A DNA stretch of 64,000 nucleotides, taken from assembly GCA_963383645.1 (NCBI GenBank), contig OY726567.1, forward strand, positions 66,492,552-66,556,551. Reading direction: 5' to 3'. Source of the DNA: Muscardinus avellanarius. Lineage: Eukaryota > Chordata > Mammalia > Rodentia > Gliridae. Under the pieces are notes generated by a model. It did not search any database, was not told the origin of the DNA, and worked only from the letters and a program-made list of their open reading frames with translations. Positions 10,357 through 21,575 of the stretch are shown here, in pieces (within the stretch, counting starts at the first letter, position 1; the number at the start of each line of letters is the position of its first letter). A program made the translations under genes and the position numbers.

Positions 10357-10540
10357 CTTGAAATGGAACCCATGGGCCTCCTACCTCTGGGCTATACCCC
10401 CAGACCTATTTGGAAATAGGGTCTCACTAAATTGCAGAAGGCCTCACTAAGTAGCTGAGGCTGTCCTGGAACCTGTGATCCTCCTGTCTTAGCCTCCCAA
10501 GTACTAGGATTACAAGTGTGCACCACCATGCCCAGCTTTT
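9939..10540 (-). repeat. B1-dID SINE group with (GT)n
   Basis: A dID (9939-9995), a full reverse-orientation dimer (10000-10255), CATA repeats, a GT run (10310-10353) and another reverse-orientation dimer (10354-10537). Confidence 0.8.
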
Positions 10541-10580
10541 AACATGCTGTCTAATGATCAGTTGATGAAAACATGACAGA

Positions 10581-10793
10581 AGCTGGGCGTGGTGGCGCAC
10601 ACTTGTAATCCCAGCATTTGGGAGGCTGAAACTGGAGGATCGCAGTTTAAGTAGCCTCAGCTACTTAATGAGGCCCTCCACAACTGGGACCCTGTTTCAA
10701 AATAAAGAATAAAAAATAGGGCAGGGGATATGGCTCAGAGGTCAAATGTCCCTGGGTTCCATCCCCAGACCTGCAAAAATAAAATAAAAAATA
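10581..10793 (+). repeat. B1-dID SINE
   Basis: Forward-orientation dimer, from GCTGGGCGTGGTGGCGCACA to CCCCAGACCTGC. Imperfect target duplication AAAACATGACAG / AAAACACGACCAG. Confidence 0.85.
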
Positions 10794-10796
10794 AAA

Positions 10797-10866
10797 ACAC
10801 GACCAGTCTTGCAGCAATCAGAGTTTCTTGCCAAATTCTGGTTGCTGCAAGACTCTGGTCATGTTT
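10797..10866. repeat. Imperfect inverted repeat (hairpin) between opposed SINEs
   Basis: GACCAGTCTTGCAGCAATCA is matched by the reverse complement in TGGTTGCTGCAAGACTCTGG about 15 bp later. The arms extend into AAACA/TGTTT. The two SINEs on either side are in opposite orientations. Confidence 0.75.
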
Positions 10867-10868
10867 TT

Positions 10869-10876
10869 TATTATTA

Positions 10877-10907
<31 letters not shown>

Positions 10908-11117
10908 TTGTGTGTGTGGGGGGGTCTGGGATGGAACCCAGGGGTATTTGACTTTCAAACTACAACTCCTGTCCTATTTTTTATTCTTTATTTTGAAACA
11001 GGGTCTCACTAAGTTGCAGAGGGCCTCACTAAGTAGCTGAGGCTGTCCGCAAACTGCGATCCTCCAGTCTCAGTCTCCCGAATGCTGGGATTACAAGCAT
11101 GAGCCACCACACCCGGC
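10869..11117 (-). repeat. B1-dID SINE
   Basis: Reverse-orientation dimer with a TTTA-repeat tail. Flanked by TCATGTTTTTTA on both sides. Confidence 0.85.
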
Positions 11118-11123
11118 TTCATG

Positions 11124-11124
<1 letters not shown>

Positions 11125-11186
<62 letters not shown>

Positions 11187-11372
11187 TGTGGTACTGGGAT
11201 TCCTGAAAGCCCTTCTATCTCCGGGCTACACTCCCAGACCTATTTTTACATTTTTATTTGGAAACAGGGTCTCCTAAGCCAGCGCGCGCGGCTAGCTTCG
11301 AACCTGCGCGATCCTCCTGTCTCTGCCTCCCAAGCGTGGGGATTACAAGCGTGCGCCACCACGCCCGGCTAT
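11125..11372 (-). repeat. (TA)n microsatellite and young B1-dID SINE
   Basis: About 20 TA units (11129-11169), a poly(T), then a young-subfamily reverse-orientation SINE (11188-11370) with CCGGGCTACACTCCCAGACC. 11373-11489 has no recognisable content. Confidence 0.88.
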
Positions 11373-11489
11373 TTTTTATATTTTTAAAAAAATCACAGAC
11401 CTTGTGATTTTTTTCTGGGAATCACAGACCCCACTGAAGTCCATCAGGGAGCTCTCTAGAGGTGTAGAGACCAGATTAAGAGTCAGTGC

Positions 11490-11935
11490 CGTCGGGCGTA
11501 GTGGCACACGTTTGTAATCCCCATGCTTGGGAGGCAGAGACAGGAGGATCGAAGCCAGCTGCTCTGGCTTAAGAGACCCTGTTTCAAAGATATATAAATA
11601 AAATATGAATATATATCTATATATCTATATCTATATCTAGTAGGTCTGGGAGTGTAGCCCGGAGGTAGAAGGGTGTCCAGGAACCCCAGTACCACCCAAA
11701 AAAAATAGTCATTGCCATGCCAGGCATGGTGGCACATGCCTTCAGTCTCAGGACTTGGGAGACTGAAACTGCAGGATCACAGGATTGAGGCCAACTTCCA
11801 CAGCATAATGAGATTCTCAGCAACCTAACAAGACCGTTTCCAAGCAAAAACGAAAGGGCTGGGGTGTAACTCGGCGGTAAAATGCCCCTGGGTTCAATCC
11901 CCAGTGTCACACACACACACACACACACACAAGAG
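11490..11935 (+). repeat. Young and older B1-dID SINEs, second ending in (CA)n
   Basis: Young copy 11490-11702 with a CTATAT-repeat linker. Older copy 11714-11907, whose tail is a CA run (11908-11932). Confidence 0.85.
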
Positions 11936-11939
11936 AGTC

Positions 11940-12245
11940 AGTGCTTTTCTCATTCCCAGTGAGCTGCTATCCAACTTCATCCTTCCTGGTAACCATCGAC
12001 TCCTTCCCTTCCCTGCCCCCAATCTCTCCCCTGGAGTACCTCACCCAGCACCCCAAAGCCATCTCTCTAACATTCAGCTCTGACCCAGCCCCTTCCCCTT
12101 TCATAGCCTCCTGTGGCTCCCTTCGCCCTTGAGATAGAGTCCTCTGGAGCTGGCACCTGCTCCTCTCACCTCCCACCTCGCCCGTCTCACCCGACACCCC
12201 ATCACACAGAAGGACTCCTAGTGCCTGGGGCACGCTGGATTCTCT
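11940..12245. repeat. LINE2-like remnant
   Basis: Pyrimidine-rich text such as CAGCCCCTTCCCCTTTCATAG and CCTCCTGTGGCTCCC resembles L2 3'-region sequence common in mammals. No intact reading frame. Confidence 0.35.
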
Positions 12246-12334
12246 ATCTCTGGCCTCGGGAAATGAGTGTGAGTGAGGAGACTGAGGGCGGCCAAATGCA
12301 GTGGGCTTGTAATGACTTCGTAAATCCTGTGTGA

Positions 12335-12565
12335 TTAGCAATAATTCTAGCTCGTATTTACTGAACTCTGCGTATTACCAGCCCCTGTGCTAAGCCTCAC
12401 AGCAGCCCTGGGGAGGCAGGTCCTATTCTTAGCTGTGTTTCGTAGTTCAGGAAAAAGAGACTCACAGAGATTAAGTCTCCTGCAGCCTGTGTCCTGCTGC
12501 GGGTCAGCAGCTGAGTCGGGACTCAGAGGCAGACAGGCTGCATTTCACACCCTCGGCCTCTTTGC
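12335..12565 (+). repeat. MIR element
   Basis: Clear MIR features: TTTACTGAACTCTGCGTATT, GCCCCTGTGCTAAGC, then a GAGACTCACAGAGATTAAG core and GTCAGCAGCTGAGTCGGGA. One of the best-preserved MIRs in the window. 12566-12945 after it looks unique. Confidence 0.7.
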
Positions 12566-12949
12566 TATTTGTGGATGTTTGCAAGCCAGGAGCTGGGGCC
12601 GATGGATGTCATGGTGGCTGACTTCTCTGTTTCCATTCAGACTCTGCATGCATTTCCTGGGGTCTTGTATATGCCGAGTTCTGAGCAGGACCTGGCCCCA
12701 GGTGACACCACACAGACTCTCCCCCTGCCTGAAGGAGTCTGCAAGGACAGGGCCGGACAGTTTTAAAACAGGGAGTACCCAGTCTGACCAAGGTGACAAA
12801 TAGGAACCCTGGAGAGGCCCCGACAGTCCTGATGGGAAAACGGGTAGAAAGGAGAAAGGTCTCTGGACAGAGATTCTGGGGATATCAAACAAGACTGGAA
12901 AGGGAGACCAGGATTCAGATTAGACCATGGAGAAAAATTAAGTAACCTT

Positions 12950-13335
12950 TTTTTGTGTGTGTGTGTGTGTGGTACTGGGGATGAAACCCAGGAGCCTTCT
13001 ACCTCCAGGCTACGCTCCCAGACCTATTTTATATTTTATTTGGAAACAGGGTCTCTTAAGCCAGCTGAGACTGGCTTCGAACCTGCGTGATCCTCCTGTC
13101 TCAGCCTCCCAAGCACGGGGATTACAAGCGTGCGCCACCACGCCCGGTTTAAGTAACCTTTTTTAATTGAGGATTAAACCTTAGGGGCTTTCTACCTCAA
13201 GCTACACCCCAAGTCCTTTTTTTATATCTTATTTTGAAACAAGGTCTCGCTAAATTGCTGAGGCTGGCCTCAAACTTATGATCCTCCTGTCTCAGCATCC
13301 CAAGTACTAGGATTATAAGAGTGAACCGCCACTCT
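12950..13335 (-). repeat. Two B1-dID SINEs
   Basis: First (12953-13148) has a GT tail and young-type sequence and is flanked by AAGTAACCTTTTTT. Second (13165-13335) is an old copy. Confidence 0.85.
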
Positions 13336-13339
13336 ATAT

Positions 13340-13576
13340 TACTAGGTAACTACTGAGCACTTCCCAGCTACCATGCAGCAAGTAGCATGGCAGATTCTGG
13401 GGATACAGCCAAGAGCAAAATCAATAACCAGCTTTCGCAGACAAATCCACAGAGACCGGAAGCAGATCCCTGGTTGCTAAGGAAGTGAGGGAAAGAGAGA
13501 GGTGTTGGGAGTGACAGCTAAGGGGTGCAGTGTCTCTTTTTGGAGTGATGAAAATTCTCTAAGGTTTGATTGTGGT
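13340..13576 (+). mobile_element. Old L1 (L1M-like) 3' part, left piece
   Basis: GTGTCTCTTTTTGGAGTGATG and GGTTTGATTGTGGT match the ancient-L1 3' end pattern. The element is interrupted here and continues at 15009-15140. Confidence 0.5.
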
Positions 13577-15008
13577 CCCAGGGATAGAGGCACATGCCTG
13601 TAATCCCAGTACCTGGGAGGCTGAGACAGGAGGATCTCAGGTTCGAGGATAACCTTGCCAATTTAGCGAGACCCTTAGCAAGTTAGCAAGACTCTGTTTC
13701 AAAATTAAAATATAAGCCAGGCTTGGTGGCGCACGCTTGTAATCCCAGCATTCAGGAGGCTGACACCGGAGGATCGCAGTTCGCGAACAGCCTCAGCTAC
13801 TTAGTGAGGCCCTCTGCAATTCACTGAGACCCGGTTTCAAAATAAAGAAGAAAAAAATAGGGCAGGGGCTGTAGCTTGGAGGTAGAATGTCCCTGGGTTC
13901 CATCCCCAGACCCGCAAAATAAATAACTAAATAAATAAATAAAATATAGGCTGGGTGTAGTGGCTCATGCGTGTAATCCCTGTACTTGGGGAGGCTTAGA
14001 TAGGAGGGTAGCAGGTTCCAGAACAGCCTCGGCAAGTAGTAATACTCAAATCAACCTAGCGAGACTGTGTTTCCAAATAAGAAATAAAATCACTGGGAGA
14101 ATAGCTTGGGGATAGAATACCTCTGGGTTCAATCTCCAGTAATAACAAATAAAAATAAGTAAAAAATAAAAATAAGTAAAAATATAAAATAGGCCTGGCA
14201 TGGTGGTGCATGCTTGTAATCCCAGTACTTGGGAGGCTGAGCAGGAGGATTACAGGTTCAAGGATAGCCTCAGTGACTTTCTTTTTTCTTTCTTTTTTTT
14301 TTCTTTTTTTGGTGGTATTGTGGTTCCTGGAAGCCCTTCTACCTCCGGGCTACACTCCCACAGGCTACATTTTTCCAGACCTATTTTTTAAATACTTTTA
14401 TGTGGAAACAGGGTCTCTTAAACCAGTGCGGCTGGCTTCAAACCTGCGCGATCCTCCTGTCTCTTCCTCCCAATCACGGGGATTACAAGCATGCGCCACC
14501 AGGCCCGGCTAGCCTCAGCAACTTTGTGAAGCCTTCTGCAACTTAGTGAGATCCTGTTTCAAAATAAAAAATAAAGCCAGGCGTGGTGGCGCACGCTTGT
14601 AATCCCTGTGCTTGGGAGGCAGAGACAAGAGGATCACGCAGGTTCGAAGCCAGCTGCGTGTGCTGGCTTAAGAGACCCTGTTTCCAAATGAAAAATATAA
14701 AAATAGGTCTGGGAGTGTAGCCCTAGCCCGGATGTAGAAGGGCTTCCAGGAACCCCAGTACTACCAAAAATAAATAAATAAATAACAAAAAAATAAAAAA
14801 TAAAGTAGGGCTGGGGTGTAGCTCAGAGGTAGAATGCTTCTGGGTACAATTCTCAACACCACAAAAATAAATAAAAAGTAAATAAAATAAAATAATTATA
14901 TAATAGGGCTGAGGGTATAGCTCAGAGGTAGAATGCCCCTGGGTTCAATCCCTAGTACCACACACACACGCGCGTGCACACACACACACACACACACACA
15001 CGGAGAGA
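13577..15008 (+). repeat. 1.4-kb nest of SINEs inside the old L1
   Basis: B1 half (13577-13708), dimers (13712-13935; 13949-14160), a dimer begun at 14190 and split by a reverse young SINE (14290-14510), a young dimer (14576-14790), two dID units (14808-14870; 14905-14960) and a CA/CG run (14961-15001). The whole nest lies between two copies of TTGATTGTGGT. Confidence 0.8.
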
Positions 15009-15140
15009 TTGATTGTGGTGATAGTTGTATAGCTCTATTGACTATACCAAATGCCATTGATCTGTACATTTCAAAGGGTAAATTGTATGATATGTGAATT
15101 ATATCTCAGGAAAGCTATAAAATAATTCTGTCCTGGTGGA
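15009..15140 (+). mobile_element. Old L1 3' end, right piece
   Basis: Resumes with GATTGTGGTGATAGTTG, continues ACATTTCAAAGGGTAAATTG and TGTGAATTATATCTCAGGAAAGC, the familiar ancient-L1 3' terminus. 15141-15195 is unique. Confidence 0.6.
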
Positions 15141-15195
15141 TCCCACATTGTAGTGACAGGCCACAGTCAACACAGTCTGTGGAACACCCAGATAA

Positions 15196-15287
15196 TTTTA
15201 AATGATCTTTTTTTTTTTTTTTTTTTGGCAGTACTAGGGATGAAATCCAGGGGCTTTCTACCTCTGAGCTACACTCCCATTCCTATT

Positions 15288-15322
<35 letters not shown>

Positions 15323-15645
15323 TTTGGTGGTACTGGGGATGGAACCCTTCTACCCCTGGCTACACTCCCAGACCTATTCTATACTTTATTAGGAAACAGG
15401 GTCTCTTAAGCCAGCGTGTTTGGCTTCGAACCTGCGTGATCCTCCTGTCTCTGCCTCCCAAGCGCAGGGATTACAAACCTGTGCCACCATGCCCGTCTTA
15501 TTCTTTATTTTGAAACAGGGTCTCACTGAGTTGCAAAGGGCCTCACTAGGTAGTAGCTGAGGCTGGCCTTGAATCCTGATCCTCCTTGTCTCAGCCTCCC
15601 AAATGCTGGAATTACAATTGTGAGCCACCAGGCCCAGCTTCATTT
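15196..15645 (-). repeat. B1-dID SINE split by a second SINE
   Basis: The outer reverse-orientation dimer (15196-15290 and 15498-15640) is interrupted in its linker by another reverse-orientation dimer (15320-15497) with a TTTA-repeat tail. Confidence 0.82.
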
Positions 15646-15751
15646 TAGACTCTTAACAATACTCCTGCTGTTTATGACAGAGCTGTTTTCAGTAATAATC
15701 TGTATCTTTTTGTTGGCTCTGTGATTTTCCTTCCTCTTTAAAATTTAATAG

Positions 15752-16280
15752 AGCCGGGCATGGTGGCGCACACTTATAATCTCAGTACTTGGGAGGCTGA
15801 GACAGGAGGATCATGCAGGTTTGAAGCCAGCCTCAGCTACTTAGTGAGGCCCTTTGCAACTCAGTGAGACCCTGTTTCAAAAAATAAAAAGACTAAAAAT
15901 AGGGCTGAGGGTGTAGCTTGGAGGTACAATGCCTCTGGGTTCCATCTCCAGTACCTCAAAAAAAAAAAAAAAAAAAGAAAGAAAGAAAGAAAAAGAAAAC
16001 TTTTGTGAAAACTTTAGTTTAGAAATGGCCAGGAAGAAACTGGGTGTGGTGGCGCATGCTTGTAATCCTAGCATTCGGGAGGCTGAGACCGGAGGATTGC
16101 GGTTTGTGGATAGCCCCAGCTACTTATTGAGACCCTTTGCCACTCAGCGAGACCCTGCTTTAAAAATGAAAAGGCTTAAGAGACTCCGTTTCCAAATAAA
16201 ATATAAAATAGGTCTGGAGTGTAGCCCAGAGGTTAGAAGGGTTCCATCCCCAGTACCACCAAAAATAAATAAATAAATAA

Positions 16281-16322
<42 letters not shown>

Positions 16323-16455
16323 GACTAAAAAATATGGCTGGGGTGTAGCTTGGAGGTACAATACCCCTGGGTTCCATCCCCAGTACCGCAAGAAATTAAA
16401 ATAAAATAAAATAATAAAATAAAAAAGCTGGGATTGTAGCTTGGGTGTAGAACGT
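15752..16455 (+). repeat. SINE cluster including a half-element inserted in a linker
   Basis: Dimer 15752-15957 with a GAAA tail. A second dimer starts at 16040. Its linker is broken by a 5'-truncated young-type half (about 16168-16270, beginning GGCTTAAGAGACTCCG, with its AAT tail), after which the outer dID resumes (16325-16390). A further dID-like piece lies at 16425-16455. Confidence 0.75.
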
Positions 16456-17260
16456 TGAATGTCAAAGAGAAAGAGAGAAAGAGAGAGAGGGAGATCGAGA
16501 AGAGAGAGAAATAATTAAGGTCAAAGGCCTGTGCCAGGAACAACGGAGTCATGGAGCTCACACTGGGTAGGAAGGCGTGTCAGTGCCTGGCACCGGCTAG
16601 TGGGCAGGCCCATAAAGGTAGCTACCAGGATTATATTCTTAGGAAAGGTTTAGAGGTGGCCTGGCTTCTTCTCCTCCTCCCTCTGTTTCTCTTCCTCTTT
16701 CCCCATCTCCAGGTCTACCTCTCCTGCCTCCCCATGACCTTAGGTTCCTTCTGTCTCTCTGATTTCTCCTCTACTTGCACTCATGCCCCCTTCTCTCCTA
16801 GAGGAGAAAGGACCATTCGCTAAGCATGAGCAAAGCTTAGGCAAAGGCCCAGTGGTGTGACGGGGTAGGGGGTGGGGGGCTGGAGTCCGAGTGCCGGGAG
16901 GAGCTTGCAATTGGCAGCAAGTATTGATGGAGCGTGGGTCAGCCTGGCACAGTGCTGGGTGTGGCGAGATAAGGAGCTGGATAGGCGGGGAATAGCCGGG
17001 AGGCTGGATTCCAGGAGGCCCTGTGGGTAGGAAAGGGGGGGCACCATCTGGGGTGCAGGTGCAGCTCTCAGCACTGGGGGAGTGAGGGCATGTGGCCGAC
17101 CCCTGGAGCTTCTGCTCTCTGAGAAGCAGGATGTCGGCCTCTGCTTCCTAGCTCTGCTCCCTAACTCACCAGAAACAAGTCTCCTCCCACTCAAACACTC
17201 CAAACCCACCGCCCTAAACAGGTCTCCTCTTGCATTTCTCTGGCCAGTTGCACTGAGATT
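16456..17260. other. SINE-free, mostly unique sequence
   Basis: Opens with a GA-rich microsatellite (16467-16510). The remainder is moderately GC-rich, with weak L2-like phrases (GCAAAGGCCCAGTGGTGTGAC). No frame with coding character. No promoter or splice pattern that I can support. Confidence 0.4.
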
Positions 17261-17261
17261 G

Positions 17262-17637
17262 AGACTCAAAGATTGCAGGTTCAAAGACAGCCTCAGAAAA
17301 TTATAAAGGCTCTCAGCAATTTAGAGAGGCCCTATTTCTATTTCAAAGCAAAAAAGGGGGTGCTGGAGGTGTAGCTTGGAGGATTGTCACTAGCTTAATC
17401 CACAGTGCCATAAAAAAATAATAATAAAATCAAGCCAGCATGGTGGCACATGCTTGTAATCCCAATACATAGGAGGCCAAGACAGGAGAATCGCACAGGT
17501 TCACAGCCAGCCTCAGCTACTTAGTGAGGCCCTCCGAAACTTAGTGAGACCCTGTTTCCAAATAAAATACAAAATAGGTCTGGGAGTGTAGCCCAGAGGT
17601 AGAAACCCTCTGGGTTCCATCCAGCACCACAAAATAA

Positions 17638-17672
<35 letters not shown>

Positions 17673-17945
17673 AAGAAGCAAAGCATAGCAGCGCACGCTT
17701 GTAACCCCAGCATTTGGGAGGCTGAGATAGGAAGATCTATGTTGGAGAACAGCCTCAGCTACTTAGTGAGGCCCTCTGCAACTCAGTGAAACACTGTTTC
17801 AAAATAAAGAATAAAAAATAGGTGTAGCTCGGAGGTAGAATGCCCTTGGATTCCATCCCCAGTACAAAAAAAATTAAGAAATAGAGAATAAAAAATAGGG
17901 TTGGGGGTTTAGCTCAGAGGTAGAATGCTCCTGGGTTCAATCTCC

Positions 17946-18000
<55 letters not shown>

Positions 18001-18190
18001 TCAAGTTTATTAAGTAAAAAAGATGATGGGTGAATGGATGAATAATGATGGATGAATGGATTTATAAAAGAGGGGTGGATAGATGGGTGGAGAAAGAATG
18101 AATGATGGGTAGATGGATGACAGATGGATGATGGGTAAAAGGATAGATCATAGAGGGATGGATGGATACAGATGATGGTGAGATGAATGG
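17262..18190 (+). repeat. SINE cluster, (CA)n and degenerate GATG repeat
   Basis: A 5'-truncated dimer (17262-17415), two full dimers (17435-17640 with AAAT tail; 17675-17870), a dID (17885-17950), a CA run (17951-17999), then about 160 bp of degenerate GATG/GGAT repeats (18020-18185). 18190-18400 is unique. Confidence 0.8.
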
Positions 18191-18400
18191 GTTACCTGGG
18201 AAGGGTCGATTCTTCAACTCCAGAGCGATGAGGTTCATGGTTTACATGACAGCAAAGAATTTCAGCACATGTTAATCAGAGACATAGACAGAAATTTACT
18301 GAAATTTCTGAAAAAAAAAAAGTTGGAAATACACATTCAAGTAAGAATGAGGGCTACCCCAAAAGTGAGAAAGGCATCTTTAGGAGTACAGGGCTTTTTT

Positions 18401-18610
18401 TTTTTTTTTTCAATACTGGGATTTAACCCAGGGGCATTCTACCTCCAAGCAATACCCCAGCCCTATTTTTTATTCTTTATTTTGAAACAGGGTCTCCCTG
18501 GGTTTCATAGGGCCTCACTAAGTAGCTGAGAATAGACGTGAACTTGTGATCCTCCTGTCTTAGTCTCCCAAGTACTGGGATTACAAGTGTGCACCACCAC
18601 GTCCGGCTAG
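18401..18610 (-). repeat. B1-dID SINE
   Basis: Reverse-orientation dimer with poly(T), from CAATACTGGGATTTAACCCA to CACCACGTCCGGC. 18611-18810 is unique. Confidence 0.85.
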
Positions 18611-18813
18611 GGCTCTTCTTTTATAGGAGATTTCTGTGAAAGGTAAGCCAGAGGAAGTATGTGACTATGATTTTAGTTAACTAGTAAGAAGGTAATTTAG
18701 GGTGTTCTTGTTCCTGACCCTCATTACCTTATAAGCTGGTATCCTTTTAAACTATTCAAGGACATGCCAACACTCAACACTGTTGAGGAGGTGCTCAAGG
18801 AGATCCCTCTTTT

Positions 18814-19616
18814 GTGTGTGTGTGTGTGTGTGTGTGGCACTGGGGTTCAAACTCAGGCCATTCTCCCCTGAGCTACATCCTCAGCGTGTGTGTGTGTGTG
18901 TGTGTGTGTGCGTGCGTGTGCACACGCGCATGTGTGGTACTAGAGATGAAAGCCAAGGGCATTCTACTGCTGAGCTACACCCTTAGCCTGATTTTTTAAT
19001 TTTTTATTTATTTTTATTTTTTAATTTTTTTGGTGGTACTGGGGTGGAACCCAGGGTCCTTCTACCTCCGGGCTATACTCCCAGACCTAGTTTATATTCT
19101 ATTTGGAAATAGGGTCTCGCTAAGTTGCTGAGAGCCTCACTAAGTAGCTGAGGCTGGCTTCAAACCTGCGCGATCCTCCTGTCTCAGCCTCCCAAGCACG
19201 GGGATTACAAGCGTGTGCCACCATGCCCAGCCTAGCCTGATTTTTAATTCTTTATTTTTTTATTTTATATTTTTTTGTGGTACTGGGGGTGGAACCCGGA
19301 GGCTTTCTACCTCTGGGCTATACTCCCAGACCTATTTTATATTTTTTTTATTTGGAAACATGGTCTCATTAAGTTGCTGAGAGCCTCACTAAGTAGCTGA
19401 GGCTGGCTTCGAACCTGTGCGATCCTCCTGTCTCAGCCTCCCAAGCGCAGGGATTACAAACGTGCACCACCACACCCAGCTTAACTCTTTATTTTGAAAA
19501 AGGGTCCCACTAAGTTGCAGAGATCCTCACTATGTTACTGAGAATGGCTGCAAACCTAAAATCCTCCTGTCTCAGCCTCCCAAGTACTGGGATTATAAGC
19601 GTGTGCCACCCAGCTT
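18814..19616 (-). repeat. Reverse-orientation SINE train with TG microsatellites
   Basis: Two dID units separated by TG runs (18814-18835 and 18886-18925), two full dimers (19028-19232; 19275-19480), then a B1 half (19485-19616). Confidence 0.82.
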
Positions 19617-19639
19617 TTATTTTTATTTTAAAACAGGTC

Positions 19640-19823
19640 TCAGCCGGGCATGGTGGCGCACACTTGTAATCCCTGCGCTTGGGAGGCTGAGACAGGAGGA
19701 TCGCACAGGTTCGAAGCCGGCCTCAGCTACTTAGTGAGACCCTGTTTCCAAATAAAATATAAAATGGGTCTGGGGGTATAGCCTGGAGGTAGAAAGCCTC
19801 TGGGTTCCACACCCAGAACCACC

Positions 19824-19862
<39 letters not shown>

Positions 19863-19995
19863 TAATAAAAACAGTGTCTCGCTAGGTTGATGAAAATCTT
19901 ACTAGTTGCTAAGACTGTCTTCCAACCTGCGATCCTCCTGTCTCGGCCTCTCAAGGCTAGGATTATAAGCATGTGCCATCATGCCCCGGCTCCTA
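19640..19995. repeat. Forward SINE inside a reverse SINE
   Basis: Forward dimer 19644-19825 with (AAT)n tail to 19862, splitting a reverse-orientation copy whose remainder is at 19868-19990. Confidence 0.8.
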
Positions 19996-19999
19996 TATG

Positions 20000-20625
20000 T
20001 TTTTAGAATCTCACAATAAACTGACAATAAGACCATCAAATCCTTCCAGTTTCTGCACAAATCTCTTCAGTGTTCCCTATCACTTTGAGTAGAATCCAGA
20101 GTGTTTGAGTCCTTGGCTAATCTGCTATTCCATCTCCTCTGGGACCTCCTCTCCTAGAGAATCCCTTCGTCCTCTTTCTTGTCCCTTTGCCACGCTGGCC
20201 TCTGTGCCCCTTAAACCCACATCCCTCAGAGGCCTCCCGTCAGCGCCCTACTCCTTCTTCTGTGGGTCTCCCCTTCCTGTCTCAACTTTCCCTATAATTT
20301 ACGTGCTTGTGATGTTTTCTTTTCTGTCTCCTCCCATTCGAATGGAAGCCCCATACAGCAAAGGATTTATATGCTCCCTTAACTGAAGGATGAGCAGCGC
20401 CAAGGACAGCATCCGGCACATAGTAGGGCTCAGTAGAGTTTTAGGATGAGTGATGAATGAATAGGACAAGGCTGAGTTACTGTGTAAGGGCCAACGGCAA
20501 TCACTGTGTAAGGCTTTGGAGCCACGGTGCTTGGGGTTCCCGCTGTGTGACCCGTCAATTCACATCTCTGTACTTGAGTTTTCTTCTCAAGAAAATGGAA
20601 CCTGTAGGAAACCCTCAGAATTGTT
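20000..20625. repeat. LINE2-like remnant followed by MIR-like remnant
   Basis: 20040-20460 ends with a phrase like GGCACATAGTAGGGCTCAGTAG, typical of L2 3' regions. 20515-20610 (CTGTGTGACCCGTCAATTCAC) resembles MIR in reverse. Confidence 0.5.
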
Positions 20626-20689
20626 AATGGGGCTGGAAATGGCACGGTCGCTTTGGGAAATAATCTAGCACTTTTTCTCTTTCTTTTCT

Positions 20690-20832
20690 TACTGGGGATT
20701 GAACCCAGGGGCAGTCCTGTTGCTGAGGGTGTCTGGCTAAGTTGCTGAGGATGGCCTTGAACCTGTGATCCTTCAGTTTCAGCCTCTCTAGTACTAGAAT
20801 TTCAGGGATTGCACCACCATGCCTGACAAGAT
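20690..20832 (-). repeat. B1-dID SINE, internally deleted
   Basis: ACTGGGGATTGAACCCAGGG through CACCACCATGCCTGAC. 20833-21080 after it is unique. Confidence 0.8.
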
Positions 20833-21129
20833 GTGTTTTTATTGTTACAAACATATGCGTGTGAGGTCATGTTTATAAAATGCTCAGCAGAACAAGAGAA
20901 CAATGCCCAATACCTAAACACTGCCACCACGACATCAGTCATCACCATCATTGCCACCATACTTGGTGACTGTCATTTCCTGCGTTCTGTGTGTAGGTCT
21001 CAGTTTTCTCGTCTGAAAAAATGGGAGAGCTGGGCTCCATCTTGAAGTCCTTTTCTTTCCTTAAGTTTTATATTTTATTCTGAGAATGTTTTTCTTGGGA
21101 AGCAGCAGATATTCTTTCTCTTTCTCTTG

Positions 21130-21186
21130 CTCTTGGTACTGGGGATTGAACCCAGTGTTGTTCTACCTCCGAGCTATTCCCTTAGC

Positions 21187-21221
<35 letters not shown>

Positions 21222-21575
21222 CTGGGGATGGAACCCAGGGGCTTTCTACCTCCAGGATACTCTCCCAGACCGATTTTATATTTTGTTTGGAAACAGGGTC
21301 TCACTAAGTTGCTGAGAGCCTCACTAAGTAACTGAGGCTGGCTTCGAACCTGTGCGATCCTCCTGTCTTAGCCTCCTAACCACTGGGATTACAAGTGTGC
21401 ACCATCACACTCAGCTTACCCCTAGCCATTTTTTATCTTTTATTTTGAAACCGGATCTCATTAAGTTGTTGAGGGACTCACTAAGTTGCTGAGGCTGTCC
21501 TGGAACCTTCAATCCTCCTGTCTCAGCCTCCCTAGAACCTAGATTACAGAATGTGGACCACCACACCCACTTTTT
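21130..21575 (-). repeat. Three reverse-orientation SINE units with (TG)n
   Basis: A dID (21133-21188), TG run (21189-21220), a full dimer (21221-21415) and a further dimer (21416-21575). Confidence 0.82.
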
